Of a stretch of 18,769 nt of DNA, positions 7,343-14,515 are shown one piece after another (position 1 is the stretch's first letter; each line of letters begins with the position of its first letter). The DNA comes from UBA10133 sp964348455 (lineage in GTDB: Bacteria > Patescibacteriota > Microgenomatia > UBA1400 > MFAQ01). The stretch lies in NCBI GenBank assembly GCA_964348455.1, contig CAYGCQ010000024.1:1-18769 (forward strand), written 5' to 3'. The notes beneath the pieces are model-generated. The model worked only from the letters and a program-made list of their open reading frames with translations. It ran no database searches and was not told the DNA's origin. Position numbers and translations under genes: made by a program.

Positions 7343-8808
7343 AACAAATACAAAAAAACGCAATCCTTTATTTACGAGTATCCACTGAAGAGCAAGTAGA
7401 CAATTACTCTTTAGGAACGCAAGAAGAAGTGTGTAGGCGAGAAATGGATAGACTGGGGTATACCGTTACCGAGGTATTCCGTGAGGAGGGTAAATCCGCG
7501 AAATCAATTACAGGTCGTGTGGAGCTGATTAAGTTGCTTGAATATTGCAGGCGACACGCCAAAGACGTTCAAGCGGTAGTGTTTTACAAAACTGATCGAT
7601 TATCCAGGCAAATGACGGATTATCTCGTTATAAAAGAGAAATTGAGTCTGATGGGAATTAAACTCATTTCAGCAACAGAACCATTTGACGATTCCCCTAT
7701 GGGTAAATTTATCGGGAATTTCTATGCTGGTATCGCTCAACTTGATAACGAAATGAAAAGTGAACGGGCCAGAAATGGTATGCATGCCCGATTTCAGTCT
7801 GGGTTGGTTTGTTCGGGGAAAGCTCAGCTTGGGTATATTCGGCATGAAGGACATGTTTTTAAAGATACAAAAACATGGGATAGAGTCAAAAAAGCTTGGG
7901 ATCTTATGGCGACAGGTACAAAGTCTTTACGAGAGATGACGAACATCATGAATGACTGGGGACTGTGGATATCTATTAATAGTCAGGTATATACACTGAG
8001 GCGCCAGACGGCACATAGAATATTCCGTTCAAAATTCTACGCAGGCATACTTGTGTCCAAAAGATATAATGAAGAAGTTCGTGGCCAGCATGAAGCCATG
8101 ATATCCAAAGAATTATTTGAGAAAGTTCAAACAATACTCGATGGGCGGAATACTAAGTCATCGCTCGTCATTCGTAACAAATCAAACCCAGACTTTCCAC
8201 TCCGACGATTAGTGAAGTGTGGATCGTGCGGGTGTGGGTTCACTAGTGGATGGTGCAAGGGTCACTCTAAACGGTTTGCCTATTACTGGTGCTACAAATC
8301 TCAGACATGTCGTTCGCGATATGTACAAGCCAAATATATTCATGAGGACTTGGATAAGATTTTAGTCAAGGTAAAGTTATCTAAATTTGGTCGGGAAATT
8401 ATTCATTTGCTTCTCGAAGCAGAATATGAGAAACGATATTCTAAAATCCGATTACAAAGGGCAAAACGAGAACAGTTGGTTGGCAAACTTATTGCCATGA
8501 GGACTAGCCTCGTACAGAAGCATTTATCTGGCCTTTATACTGATGAAATATTTACCGAACAAAGCACTTTATTATCTGCAAATATAGATCGTCTCAAAAT
8601 ATCGACTAACATTACGGCGCTAAAGAAATATACTCTTTCTGCCTGCAAGGTATATGTGGACTCACGACTTGTGAGTCTTTATGAGACATATAACTTTGTA
8701 GAAGTTGATAACCGGAAAGCTCTTCTCAGTACTATATTTCCCCATGGTTTTGTCTGGCAGTATCCGGGGTTAACATACCCTAAAATAAATCCGTTGTTTG
8801 AGGTATAA
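7339..8808 (+). CDS. large serine recombinase / integrase
   Basis: The protein has 489 aa. The N-terminal resolvase domain (about 7-150) carries nucleophile Ser15 in LRVSTEEQ and the conserved Arg87 and Arg90 of KTDRLSR. A recombinase domain (about 160-270) follows. A zinc ribbon has C294, C297, C318 and C324. A long, charged coiled-coil region (about 340-440) is typical of large serine integrases. These enzymes join att sites through a covalent Ser-DNA intermediate, and they insert or excise mobile elements. All catalytic residues I can check are intact. The gene overlaps the 60-aa gene by ATGA upstream. Its last codons contain the -10 box for the following 73-aa gene. Confidence 0.95.
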   Translation: MKQIQKNAILYLRVSTEEQVDNYSLGTQEEVCRREMDRLGYTVTEVFREEGKSAKSITGRVELIKLLEYCRRHAKDVQAVVFYKTDRLSRQMTDYLVIKEKLSLMGIKLISATEPFDDSPMGKFIGNFYAGIAQLDNEMKSERARNGMHARFQSGLVCSGKAQLGYIRHEGHVFKDTKTWDRVKKAWDLMATGTKSLREMTNIMNDWGLWISINSQVYTLRRQTAHRIFRSKFYAGILVSKRYNEEVRGQHEAMISKELFEKVQTILDGRNTKSSLVIRNKSNPDFPLRRLVKCGSCGCGFTSGWCKGHSKRFAYYWCYKSQTCRSRYVQAKYIHEDLDKILVKVKLSKFGREIIHLLLEAEYEKRYSKIRLQRAKREQLVGKLIAMRTSLVQKHLSGLYTDEIFTEQSTLLSANIDRLKISTNITALKKYTLSACKVYVDSRLVSLYETYNFVEVDNRKALLSTIFPHGFVWQYPGLTYPKINPLFEV

Positions 8809-8809
8809 T
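8804..8809 (+). promoter_or_regulatory. -10 box of the 73-aa gene, inside the recombinase stop
   Basis: A perfect TATAAT ends 7 nt before the ATG at 8817 and contains the recombinase stop codon TAA. With no Shine-Dalgarno sequence, the 73-aa gene can be transcribed separately as a leaderless message. Confidence 0.55.
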
Positions 8810-8816
8810 TATCCCT

Positions 8817-9038
8817 ATGAACGTAAAAAAAAGCAAATACCAGATCACAGAGAAGGATATTGAGGTGGTTTTACGGTTCCTTAAAGCCACTGATCCAGAT
8901 CACGCGACGCCAGAAATGGCGATTGAGATACTCGAACATTTACATACTACGTTCCATACCATGAGCCACACCGATCCTGATGCGTTGGCGAAAATTTACG
9001 AAGATCTCAAGAAACAAAAAGAACTGAGTCGAAATTAG
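8817..9038 (+). CDS. 73-aa recombinase-associated small protein
   Basis: This is a small, charged, helical protein with a His-rich middle (EHLHTTFHTMSH). I recall similar short proteins (ITEKDIEVVLRFLK-type start, then DPDHATPEMAIEILE) beside recombinases and in other Patescibacteria loci, but no function is established to my knowledge. It has its own -10 box within the recombinase stop region. It runs tail to tail into the Xre repressor, the two genes overlapping by 4 nt at 9035-9038. Confidence 0.72.
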   Translation: MNVKKSKYQITEKDIEVVLRFLKATDPDHATPEMAIEILEHLHTTFHTMSHTDPDALAKIYEDLKKQKELSRN

Positions 9039-9259
9039 AATGAGAGCACTTCAGAAGATTTGATCCCTAGCGCACCAAGTATCTTTTTGAGTGTGATTAC
9101 CGAAGGAATTGCTTCACCACGCTCTACTTTAGAGTAATAATTGCTATTTAGCCTTGCCTTTTCGGCCACTTCCGACTGTTTCATTCCTTTTTGCAGACGA
9201 TATTTCTTCAATTTTGAGGCAATGTCCAGCCGGGTTTTATCATCTTGGTCGGAACTCAT
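9035..9259 (-). CDS. Xre-family HTH repressor
   Basis: From ATG 9259 the protein has 74 aa. It is a single HTH_3 domain covering residues about 14-68: helix 2 and the recognition helix are in KQSEVAEKARLNSNYYSK, followed by the standard VERGEAIPSVITLKKIL segment. This size fits both phage/ICE-type repressors and restriction-modification controller proteins. A TTG at 9277 would add six residues, but it overlaps the promoter. A -10 TATACT ends 8 nt before the ATG, and a 7-bp-arm palindrome (9258-9274) covers that box and the start codon, so autorepression is likely. It lies between the recombinase module and the defence block and may control either. Confidence 0.88.
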   Translation of the reverse strand: MSSDQDDKTRLDIASKLKKYRLQKGMKQSEVAEKARLNSNYYSKVERGEAIPSVITLKKILGALGIKSSEVLSF

Positions 9260-9274
9260 ATACTGATAGTATAT
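9258..9274. promoter_or_regulatory. palindromic operator over the Xre gene promoter
   Basis: ATATACT-GAT-AGTATAT is a perfect inverted repeat with 7-bp arms and a 3-nt centre. It contains the -10 hexamer (9268-9273, minus strand) and touches the ATG at 9259. The spacing fits a dimeric HTH repressor occluding its own promoter. Confidence 0.6.
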
Positions 9275-9295
9275 CAAAATCGATCAGGCAAGTGT

Positions 9296-9353
9296 TTTTT
9301 TGATAAAATATCGAATTTGGAAAATCTGACAAGATTGACAAGTTATCAAAAAA
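9296..9353. repeat. 11-bp inverted repeat with internal direct repeat
   Basis: TTTTTTGATAA (9296-9306) and TTATCAAAAAA (9343-9353) form a perfect 11-bp inverted repeat around 36 bp. Inside, GACAAG occurs twice in direct orientation (9328-9333 and 9337-9342). The ~175-bp gap between the divergent repressor and PD-(D/E)XK genes otherwise holds only promoters. It could be a second operator set, a recombination site of the serine integrase, or chance in AT-rich DNA. Confidence 0.4.
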
Positions 9354-9418
9354 TTACAAAAAAGAACAGATATGCGCGGTATTTAACGTGATTCTTGCTA
9401 GACTCTGAACAAACTCTA

Positions 9419-9447
9419 TTGAATACTTTAACTTTTTTCTTTACACT
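9419..9447 (+). promoter_or_regulatory. promoter of the PD-(D/E)XK gene
   Basis: TTGAAT (9419-9424) is followed by a 17-nt gap and TACACT (9442-9447), ending 6 nt before the GTG start at 9454. There is no Shine-Dalgarno sequence. This supports GTG as the true start and predicts a leaderless mRNA. Confidence 0.5.
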
Positions 9448-9453
9448 AAAATA

Positions 9454-10209
9454 GTGAATACTTCATATACTGCCATACCAGAAACCGAGTTAATCCCCAT
9501 TATTAAAAGCGATTTCCTTCTTAAAGTAGTTAATAAAAGAGCTATTCCCAAAGACTACACAATCGGCGAGGAGTTTCGTTCTCAATATGGCATACCAGAC
9601 TTATTGTTCTATAACTTTGACAACAAAGTGTTAGATAAACGCAGGGAAAAGAAGATTGAGCCTGTACTTTCTAAGGATATTCTTAAAACCCTACTTCTTA
9701 TTCAAGATAAAAAGAAAATTACCCTTTCCTTTTTACAGGATAATCTTCCGTTGAATAAGGATGTGATAAAAAACAAAGTGATTCGCTACCTTTTGAACAA
9801 TAACTACCTAAACAAGTCTACTAGTGATTTTGAATCGTTCTGGGTGGGTGACAATACCTATGAATCATGTATGGATAATATGTTTGCAATTGAAGCAAAA
9901 ATTAGCAACTGGAAAAGAGGATTTTATCAAGCGTATAGATACAAATGGTTCTCAAACTACTCATTCCTAGCACTTCATCAAAAATTTGTAAATCCTGCTT
10001 TGGAAAATTTACCTATTTTTATAAAACACAATGTTGGATTAATGTCGGTAGACACTGATAAAAACAAGGTGAAATTACTTTATAGACCTAGAAAAGAAAA
10101 TCCTTATTCAGGAGAAATTGCCGCACTAACATTTGAGAAGCTGTTTGCAACTTATTGTGAGAAGAAAGCAACTTCCCAATCTGCACAATCCTCTTTCTTG
10201 ATAATTTGA
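9454..10209 (+). CDS. PD-(D/E)XK nuclease-like protein with winged-helix insert
   Basis: The protein has 251 aa and begins with GTG. Two parts of a PD-(D/E)XK nuclease core are visible: IPDLLFYN near residue 47 (PD) and AIEAKISNWKRGFYQAYRY near residue 147 (ExK followed by the helix with conserved Gln/Tyr). Between them, about residues 75-125 look like a winged HTH (KDILKTLLLIQDKKKITLS, then VIKNKVIRYLLNNNYL). The combination suggests a sequence-specific or regulated DNA cleaving protein. It is divergent from the Xre gene and converges on the kinase fusion, with which it shares 58 nt at the 3' ends. This layout suggests a functional pairing or an insertion-generated junction. The family name is unknown to me; the active-site assignment is by motif only. 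Confidence 0.72.
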   Translation: MNTSYTAIPETELIPIIKSDFLLKVVNKRAIPKDYTIGEEFRSQYGIPDLLFYNFDNKVLDKRREKKIEPVLSKDILKTLLLIQDKKKITLSFLQDNLPLNKDVIKNKVIRYLLNNNYLNKSTSDFESFWVGDNTYESCMDNMFAIEAKISNWKRGFYQAYRYKWFSNYSFLALHQKFVNPALENLPIFIKHNVGLMSVDTDKNKVKLLYRPRKENPYSGEIAALTFEKLFATYCEKKATSQSAQSSFLII

Positions 10210-12215
10210 CCAAAAAGAAGGTCTAACTCGAAATTTTTGTAAACTGCCCTCGCATTATCGATTATCTTTTTGTATTCGTCCATTTTTTGTTGAGGAGTTA
10301 GAGTATGCATTTTCTCTTTCCATTCACTAACACAACAAAAAAAGTGATTCCCTCTGTCTACTTTGCTCCAGCGGGAAACAAAAGCATTTGGATTCTGTTG
10401 AAGTATTGATGCACTATCGGCATGAGCATTTTTACAAACAGAACATTCGCACAGAGCATCTGTTCCTAATATGCCAATTAAGTTAGGCAGGTCACCATCC
10501 ACTTTTACAAACTGGAAAATCTTAGGCACAAAGAACTTTTCTTTGTAACTTCCGCCTTCTGGTTTATCAACCTGTTTGACTGACATGTCATTTACTCGAC
10601 GGCTATCAACAAGCGATGTGACACAAGCAGATAATCCCTTTGCTAAGTATCCAAAAACCACAGTACCAGCATCAGCCAACATCACCGGCTTATGATGTTC
10701 TAGCTCTTCAATAAGTTTTGTTGTTGCCTGAATGACGCGAACTGAAGTGTTGTGTTCTTTTGCATCAATACGCAAAAAGAAGGCATCAAGGTCTGGCAAC
10801 TGTGAATAGTAGTCAACCAATTCTTTTCTCGACCTGTCGACAGTAATGACTGCATCAGAAACTGCAATCGGACATAATACAGGCTTATTGAAACCAATTC
10901 TTTTGCAGTATTGCAGACACTCATGATAGAAAAGACCATTAAGGTTTCTCCACTCAGAATCAGGATTATGAATGCAAAAATATGGTGGAATTACGTAATC
11001 AACATCAAGGTCTACTTGAGGCTGGACAACTTGCGCTACGAGGTCTGTAATTCTGCTTTTATTCTTAAACCTCTCTGGTTTAAGAGGAAAATCATACCAG
11101 TCATAATTTGATAAACCACCATGCCAAGAAGTATGAACGTCACTTGTTAGTAGGTGTGTTTCGGGGTCAAAGATAAGTTTGAGACCTTGCTCCTTTACTT
11201 CGTTGATGCAGTCTTCACCAGGCATCTGACTAGCACTAACAACAACTCCTTTTATTTCGCCAGCAACCTGCTCGATGTTTTTCTTATAACCATGTGGCCC
11301 TTTCCAAACTTGAAAATAAACACCATCTTCAAACTGTGATTGAGAAGTATATTGTCTACCCTCTAATGCGCAAAGCAGGTCTTCGGGGCTTCTATATCTG
11401 TATCCTGGGTGAGGATTCAGCATTGTATCTATGACTTTGATTAAACCCGTAGAAATAGATTTATTTAACTCTTTCAGCGGTTGGTATTCACCTTTATATA
11501 TTCTTTGTAAGTTGAGCTTGGATTGTCCATTATCCTTGAAAGGATTTTTGAGTGTTAAAAGTTCATAGACCATCTGTCCAAGTTGGGAAATATCACTACT
11601 AAAGGTAATCAATGGAATCTTGGCCGTATCTACAGACGAATAAGCCTGTTCTGAAGAAGCGTAGTCCTTATTATGTTTGCCAGTTGGTAATTGAAAGTCA
11701 CGGGAATAATATGCCAGTCCCAAGTCTAATATCACATATCGGTCATTTTGCTTATCATATCGAATGTTTTTCTGCTTTATATCCTGATGAACCCATCCCT
11801 TTGCCGAAATAGCTTCAATTCCTTTTGCTACGTCGGTTAACAACTTTTTTGCTTCAACCTCCGTAAAAGGTTGCTTTGACTTTTTCTTATTTTCAAAAAT
11901 TGTTGCTAAATCATCACCATCTATGTATTTGAAAAGCAGTCCATCATATCGCTGCCCTTGCACCACTCTTGTTTTAACGTCTAACAATTCAATAACATAA
12001 GGACTTTTTATTTCCTGCAACGCCTGTTTCTCGACATCTTTCAAAACATCTTCAAGCTGTGTTGAGGGTATCAACTTCAACCAATATTTTTGTGTTCCAT
12101 CATTAATTAAAAATGGGATTCCGTTGTTACCACCCTTTTGTTGAATAGTTGCTGAGGAAAAATTTGGAAATAATTGTTTTACTACATCAATAAGATTTGG
12201 TTTCGTTTGATTCAT
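10152..12215 (-). CDS. Ser/Thr protein kinase fused to TGT-like TIM barrel
   Basis: The protein has 687 aa. Residues 1-290 form a Hanks-type kinase with candidate ATP Lys47, catalytic loop H143-Q-D145-x4-N150, DLG at 164-166 in place of DFG, and SDISQLGQMVYEL as the helix F Asp. Residues about 300-687 show alternating strands and helices like a TIM barrel: FQVWKG, KGVVVSASQM, LKLIFDPETH, PVLCPIAVSD, DAFFLRIDA and KPVMLADAGTVVFGYLAKG. They end with C589-x-C591-x2-C594-x29-H624, strikingly like the zinc site of tRNA-guanine transglycosylases and the DNA-modifying DpdA proteins. The nucleophile Asp is not certain. There is no signal peptide or membrane segment. The start ATG has no Shine-Dalgarno sequence. 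The 3' end overlaps the convergent PD-(D/E)XK gene. A defence or DNA/RNA base-modification role is inferred from context. Confidence 0.8.
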   Translation of the reverse strand: MNQTKPNLIDVVKQLFPNFSSATIQQKGGNNGIPFLINDGTQKYWLKLIPSTQLEDVLKDVEKQALQEIKSPYVIELLDVKTRVVQGQRYDGLLFKYIDGDDLATIFENKKKSKQPFTEVEAKKLLTDVAKGIEAISAKGWVHQDIKQKNIRYDKQNDRYVILDLGLAYYSRDFQLPTGKHNKDYASSEQAYSSVDTAKIPLITFSSDISQLGQMVYELLTLKNPFKDNGQSKLNLQRIYKGEYQPLKELNKSISTGLIKVIDTMLNPHPGYRYRSPEDLLCALEGRQYTSQSQFEDGVYFQVWKGPHGYKKNIEQVAGEIKGVVVSASQMPGEDCINEVKEQGLKLIFDPETHLLTSDVHTSWHGGLSNYDWYDFPLKPERFKNKSRITDLVAQVVQPQVDLDVDYVIPPYFCIHNPDSEWRNLNGLFYHECLQYCKRIGFNKPVLCPIAVSDAVITVDRSRKELVDYYSQLPDLDAFFLRIDAKEHNTSVRVIQATTKLIEELEHHKPVMLADAGTVVFGYLAKGLSACVTSLVDSRRVNDMSVKQVDKPEGGSYKEKFFVPKIFQFVKVDGDLPNLIGILGTDALCECSVCKNAHADSASILQQNPNAFVSRWSKVDRGNHFFCCVSEWKEKMHTLTPQQKMDEYKKIIDNARAVYKNFELDLLFGQIIKKEDCADWEVAFFSQ

Positions 12216-12278
12216 ATTTAATTTGTCTGAAATGATTATTGCATTAAGGCTTGAAATTGATTATCCATTTCTGCGGAG

Positions 12279-13298
12279 CTAGAATTCCATATAATATTTA
12301 CCGTCATCAATCTTGTAGAAGGAAATTGAATCGTTGCCGTATAAATCTAACGTGTCCTGGGTTACCGGAGTAAGCGGTAATAGAGCACCTTTTTTTTGAA
12401 GTTTACCTTTAATCCATTGTCCGAATAGTTTGAGACTGTCTCGAGAGCGAATGTTTTTAAAATAATCGCCTCCTGTATACATTCTCATTATGTAGCCATC
12501 GTCTGTATAAGCAGTAAAATCGCCCCTAGGATAGGATGGATCACTTCTCATCTCTTGGTTAGATATTAGTTCTACTTCGTACCAGTCTCTGGCTTTAATT
12601 TTATGAGTAGTCATGTTCTCCCGGCCTTTGCCAAAATAAACATTTAAGTTTGATTTTTCTTTGTCTACAACTCGAGAAAGCGGATATTTTAGGACAGGAT
12701 ATAAAGACTTGTCGATAGTTGAAGGATCGTATTTTGGTAGATCGTCTAATGTTTCAAGAGATATTTTAGTATGGTAGCTCGAGCTACCCGGGACGACTAT
12801 GTCAGCCTTGAGTATTGAAACTGCATTTTCTGAAGAAAATAAAAAGTCAACAAACCTATCAAGCCTTTCGATTGTGTCTGTATCTTGTATTGATACAGTA
12901 GACTCAATATTTTCGGATAAGCCACTTCTTGAAAAATTTGATGAACCAACAAAATAATTTCTTACATCTTCTTTTTCAAAACGGTAGAGTTTTCCATGAT
13001 ACCTTCCGTTGTAACTAACAAAAACTCCACTTCCATTTCCGAAGCTTTCTAACTTAGTACTAAGTGTGTTTAATTTTTGTAGCTTATTTGCTGATAAGCC
13101 TTCGTAAAAGGCCATACCAATCATAAGTCTTGCTACACCACCATTTTCTGGAATTCTTTCAAAGTTTTCGTAAAATTTATTTATGACATCTAATGAAACA
13201 TAGCCGGAAGCAATTGTGACTGTTTTTGCAGATTGAAACTCATTTACTACTGTTTCAAGAAATTTACCACCATGTCCGTCAGTGTTTGTCCAAAGCAT
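12279..13298 (-). CDS. R.NgoFVII-like PLD-family restriction endonuclease
   Basis: The protein has 339 aa. The N-terminal ~160 residues are a PLD-type nuclease fold: strands VTIASGYVS and VARLMIGMAF, then H101-G-K103 and NYFVGSSNFSRSG with Asn121. The rest (about 190-339) is a target-recognition region rich in aromatic residues. The pattern is that of NgoFVII-type type II endonucleases, which use a metal-independent PLD active site and pair with a C5 methyltransferase. It starts 17 nt after the methyltransferase stop on the same strand, so the two form an operon with modification first. A TAGAAT 9 nt before the ATG could give delayed independent expression. NgoFVII enzymes cut GCSGC, but specificity here cannot be read from sequence. 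Confidence 0.85.
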   Translation of the reverse strand: MLWTNTDGHGGKFLETVVNEFQSAKTVTIASGYVSLDVINKFYENFERIPENGGVARLMIGMAFYEGLSANKLQKLNTLSTKLESFGNGSGVFVSYNGRYHGKLYRFEKEDVRNYFVGSSNFSRSGLSENIESTVSIQDTDTIERLDRFVDFLFSSENAVSILKADIVVPGSSSYHTKISLETLDDLPKYDPSTIDKSLYPVLKYPLSRVVDKEKSNLNVYFGKGRENMTTHKIKARDWYEVELISNQEMRSDPSYPRGDFTAYTDDGYIMRMYTGGDYFKNIRSRDSLKLFGQWIKGKLQKKGALLPLTPVTQDTLDLYGNDSISFYKIDDGKYYMEF

Positions 13299-13315
13299 AT
13301 CGAATATATTCTAAA

Positions 13316-14419
13316 CTATTTTGCTGCCAAAGGTAGATAGGCAGGAAGATTGAAATCTTCACCTTTTACATACCTCAGAACATCACCAGATAAAGCTTTC
13401 AAATCTGGTATATGATTCTTTACATATTTTCCTTGGAATAGCTTCTTTATTTCTTTAGCAATTACTCTTGACCCTATTGGGGGGACTGAGTTTCCTATCT
13501 GTTTTCTAACTTTTGCAATGTTTCCTTCAAACACAAAATCATCAGGATAGCCAAAGAGTCTAGCTCTCTCACGGTTTGTCAAAGGTCTTGGTTCTTCAAA
13601 ATGATAACCCCAAGTACCACCACCTCCACCAGCGATAATTGTAGTAGATGGTTTATTTCTATCTAAACGCCTGTATACATGGCTAATCATTCCTTTGACA
13701 TAATATGGGCTGTCTTTCGGAATGCTTGTAAAATTTCCACCCTCTGGAATTAAACTTATTATCTTTCGAGTTCTATCCATGATATTAATTTTTTCATTGT
13801 TATAAGGAACTTTTTCCACATCTTTTAAAGCTTGTCCGGAAGTAACGTAATTTCCTGGACCGTTTGTCGGAGCAGGTTTTTCAAATGCGTAGTCTAAGTC
13901 TCCTCGTATTCCAACTATAACCACTCTTTCTCGCATCTGAGGGACTCCATATTCCGCAAAATTAAATAAATTAATATATATGCGATATCCATTCTCTCCA
14001 ACATTACTAAAATCATTCACAATTTGACTTATCGCCTTGCCACTATTCGCCGTTAAAAGACCTTTTACGTTCTCGGCAACAAATACTTTAGGCAATTTAT
14101 CAGATACAGCTTGAACAAAATATTTATAGAGATTTCCTCTATCTGTGCCCAATCCACCACGTTTCCAAATCATAGAAAAATCCTGACATGGAAACCCACC
14201 GGTTATTACATCGCAATCTGGTAATTTCTTGAAATCTAAATCCTCGGTTATATCGCCTTCAAAAATATGATCACCAAAATTGCGTTTATATGTCTGACAG
14301 GCTTCATGAAAATTATCATTTGCCCATACAAGTTCAAATCCTTCTTGAACGAATCCTAAATCAAGTCCACCACATCCTGAAAAAAGGGAAAGTATTTTGG
14401 GTTTATTTGGTGTCTTCAT
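13316..14419 (-). CDS. DNA (cytosine-5) methyltransferase of the R-M system
   Basis: From ATG 14419 the protein has 367 aa. It shows all main C5-MTase motifs in order: SAM-binding SLFSGCGGLDLG (I), catalytic C78 in GGFPCQDFS (IV), ENV at 116-118 (VI), Q161-M-R-E-R (VIII), a short target-recognition region around 210-270, then RARLFGYPDDF (IX) and QIGNSVPP at 307-314 (X). It methylates cytosine at the recognition site and protects DNA from the adjacent endonuclease. An in-frame ATG at 14464 adds 15 residues of non-family sequence. TACACT on the minus strand ends 8 nt before 14419, so the shorter form is preferred. The gene lies ~95 nt downstream of DUF2779 on the same strand. Confidence 0.95.
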   Translation of the reverse strand: MKTPNKPKILSLFSGCGGLDLGFVQEGFELVWANDNFHEACQTYKRNFGDHIFEGDITEDLDFKKLPDCDVITGGFPCQDFSMIWKRGGLGTDRGNLYKYFVQAVSDKLPKVFVAENVKGLLTANSGKAISQIVNDFSNVGENGYRIYINLFNFAEYGVPQMRERVVIVGIRGDLDYAFEKPAPTNGPGNYVTSGQALKDVEKVPYNNEKINIMDRTRKIISLIPEGGNFTSIPKDSPYYVKGMISHVYRRLDRNKPSTTIIAGGGGGTWGYHFEEPRPLTNRERARLFGYPDDFVFEGNIAKVRKQIGNSVPPIGSRVIAKEIKKLFQGKYVKNHIPDLKALSGDVLRYVKGEDFNLPAYLPLAAK

Positions 14420-14515
14420 ATTTATACAGTGTAAACGATTACAGATTATCGCGCCATATATCATTAAGCATCAAAATATATCAGACAGTTAGCAAAATTT
14501 ATAAGAAAAATATTA

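Noticed and set aside
10700..11812. Several short frames on both strands within the kinase-fusion gene
   Set aside because: They overlap a long gene with recognisable kinase motifs and lack any independent start signal.
10152..12215. Complete 7-deazaguanine DNA-modification (Dpd) cluster
   Set aside because: No QueC, QueD, QueE, FolE or other Dpd homologues are present; only a TGT-like zinc motif and barrel pattern are seen.
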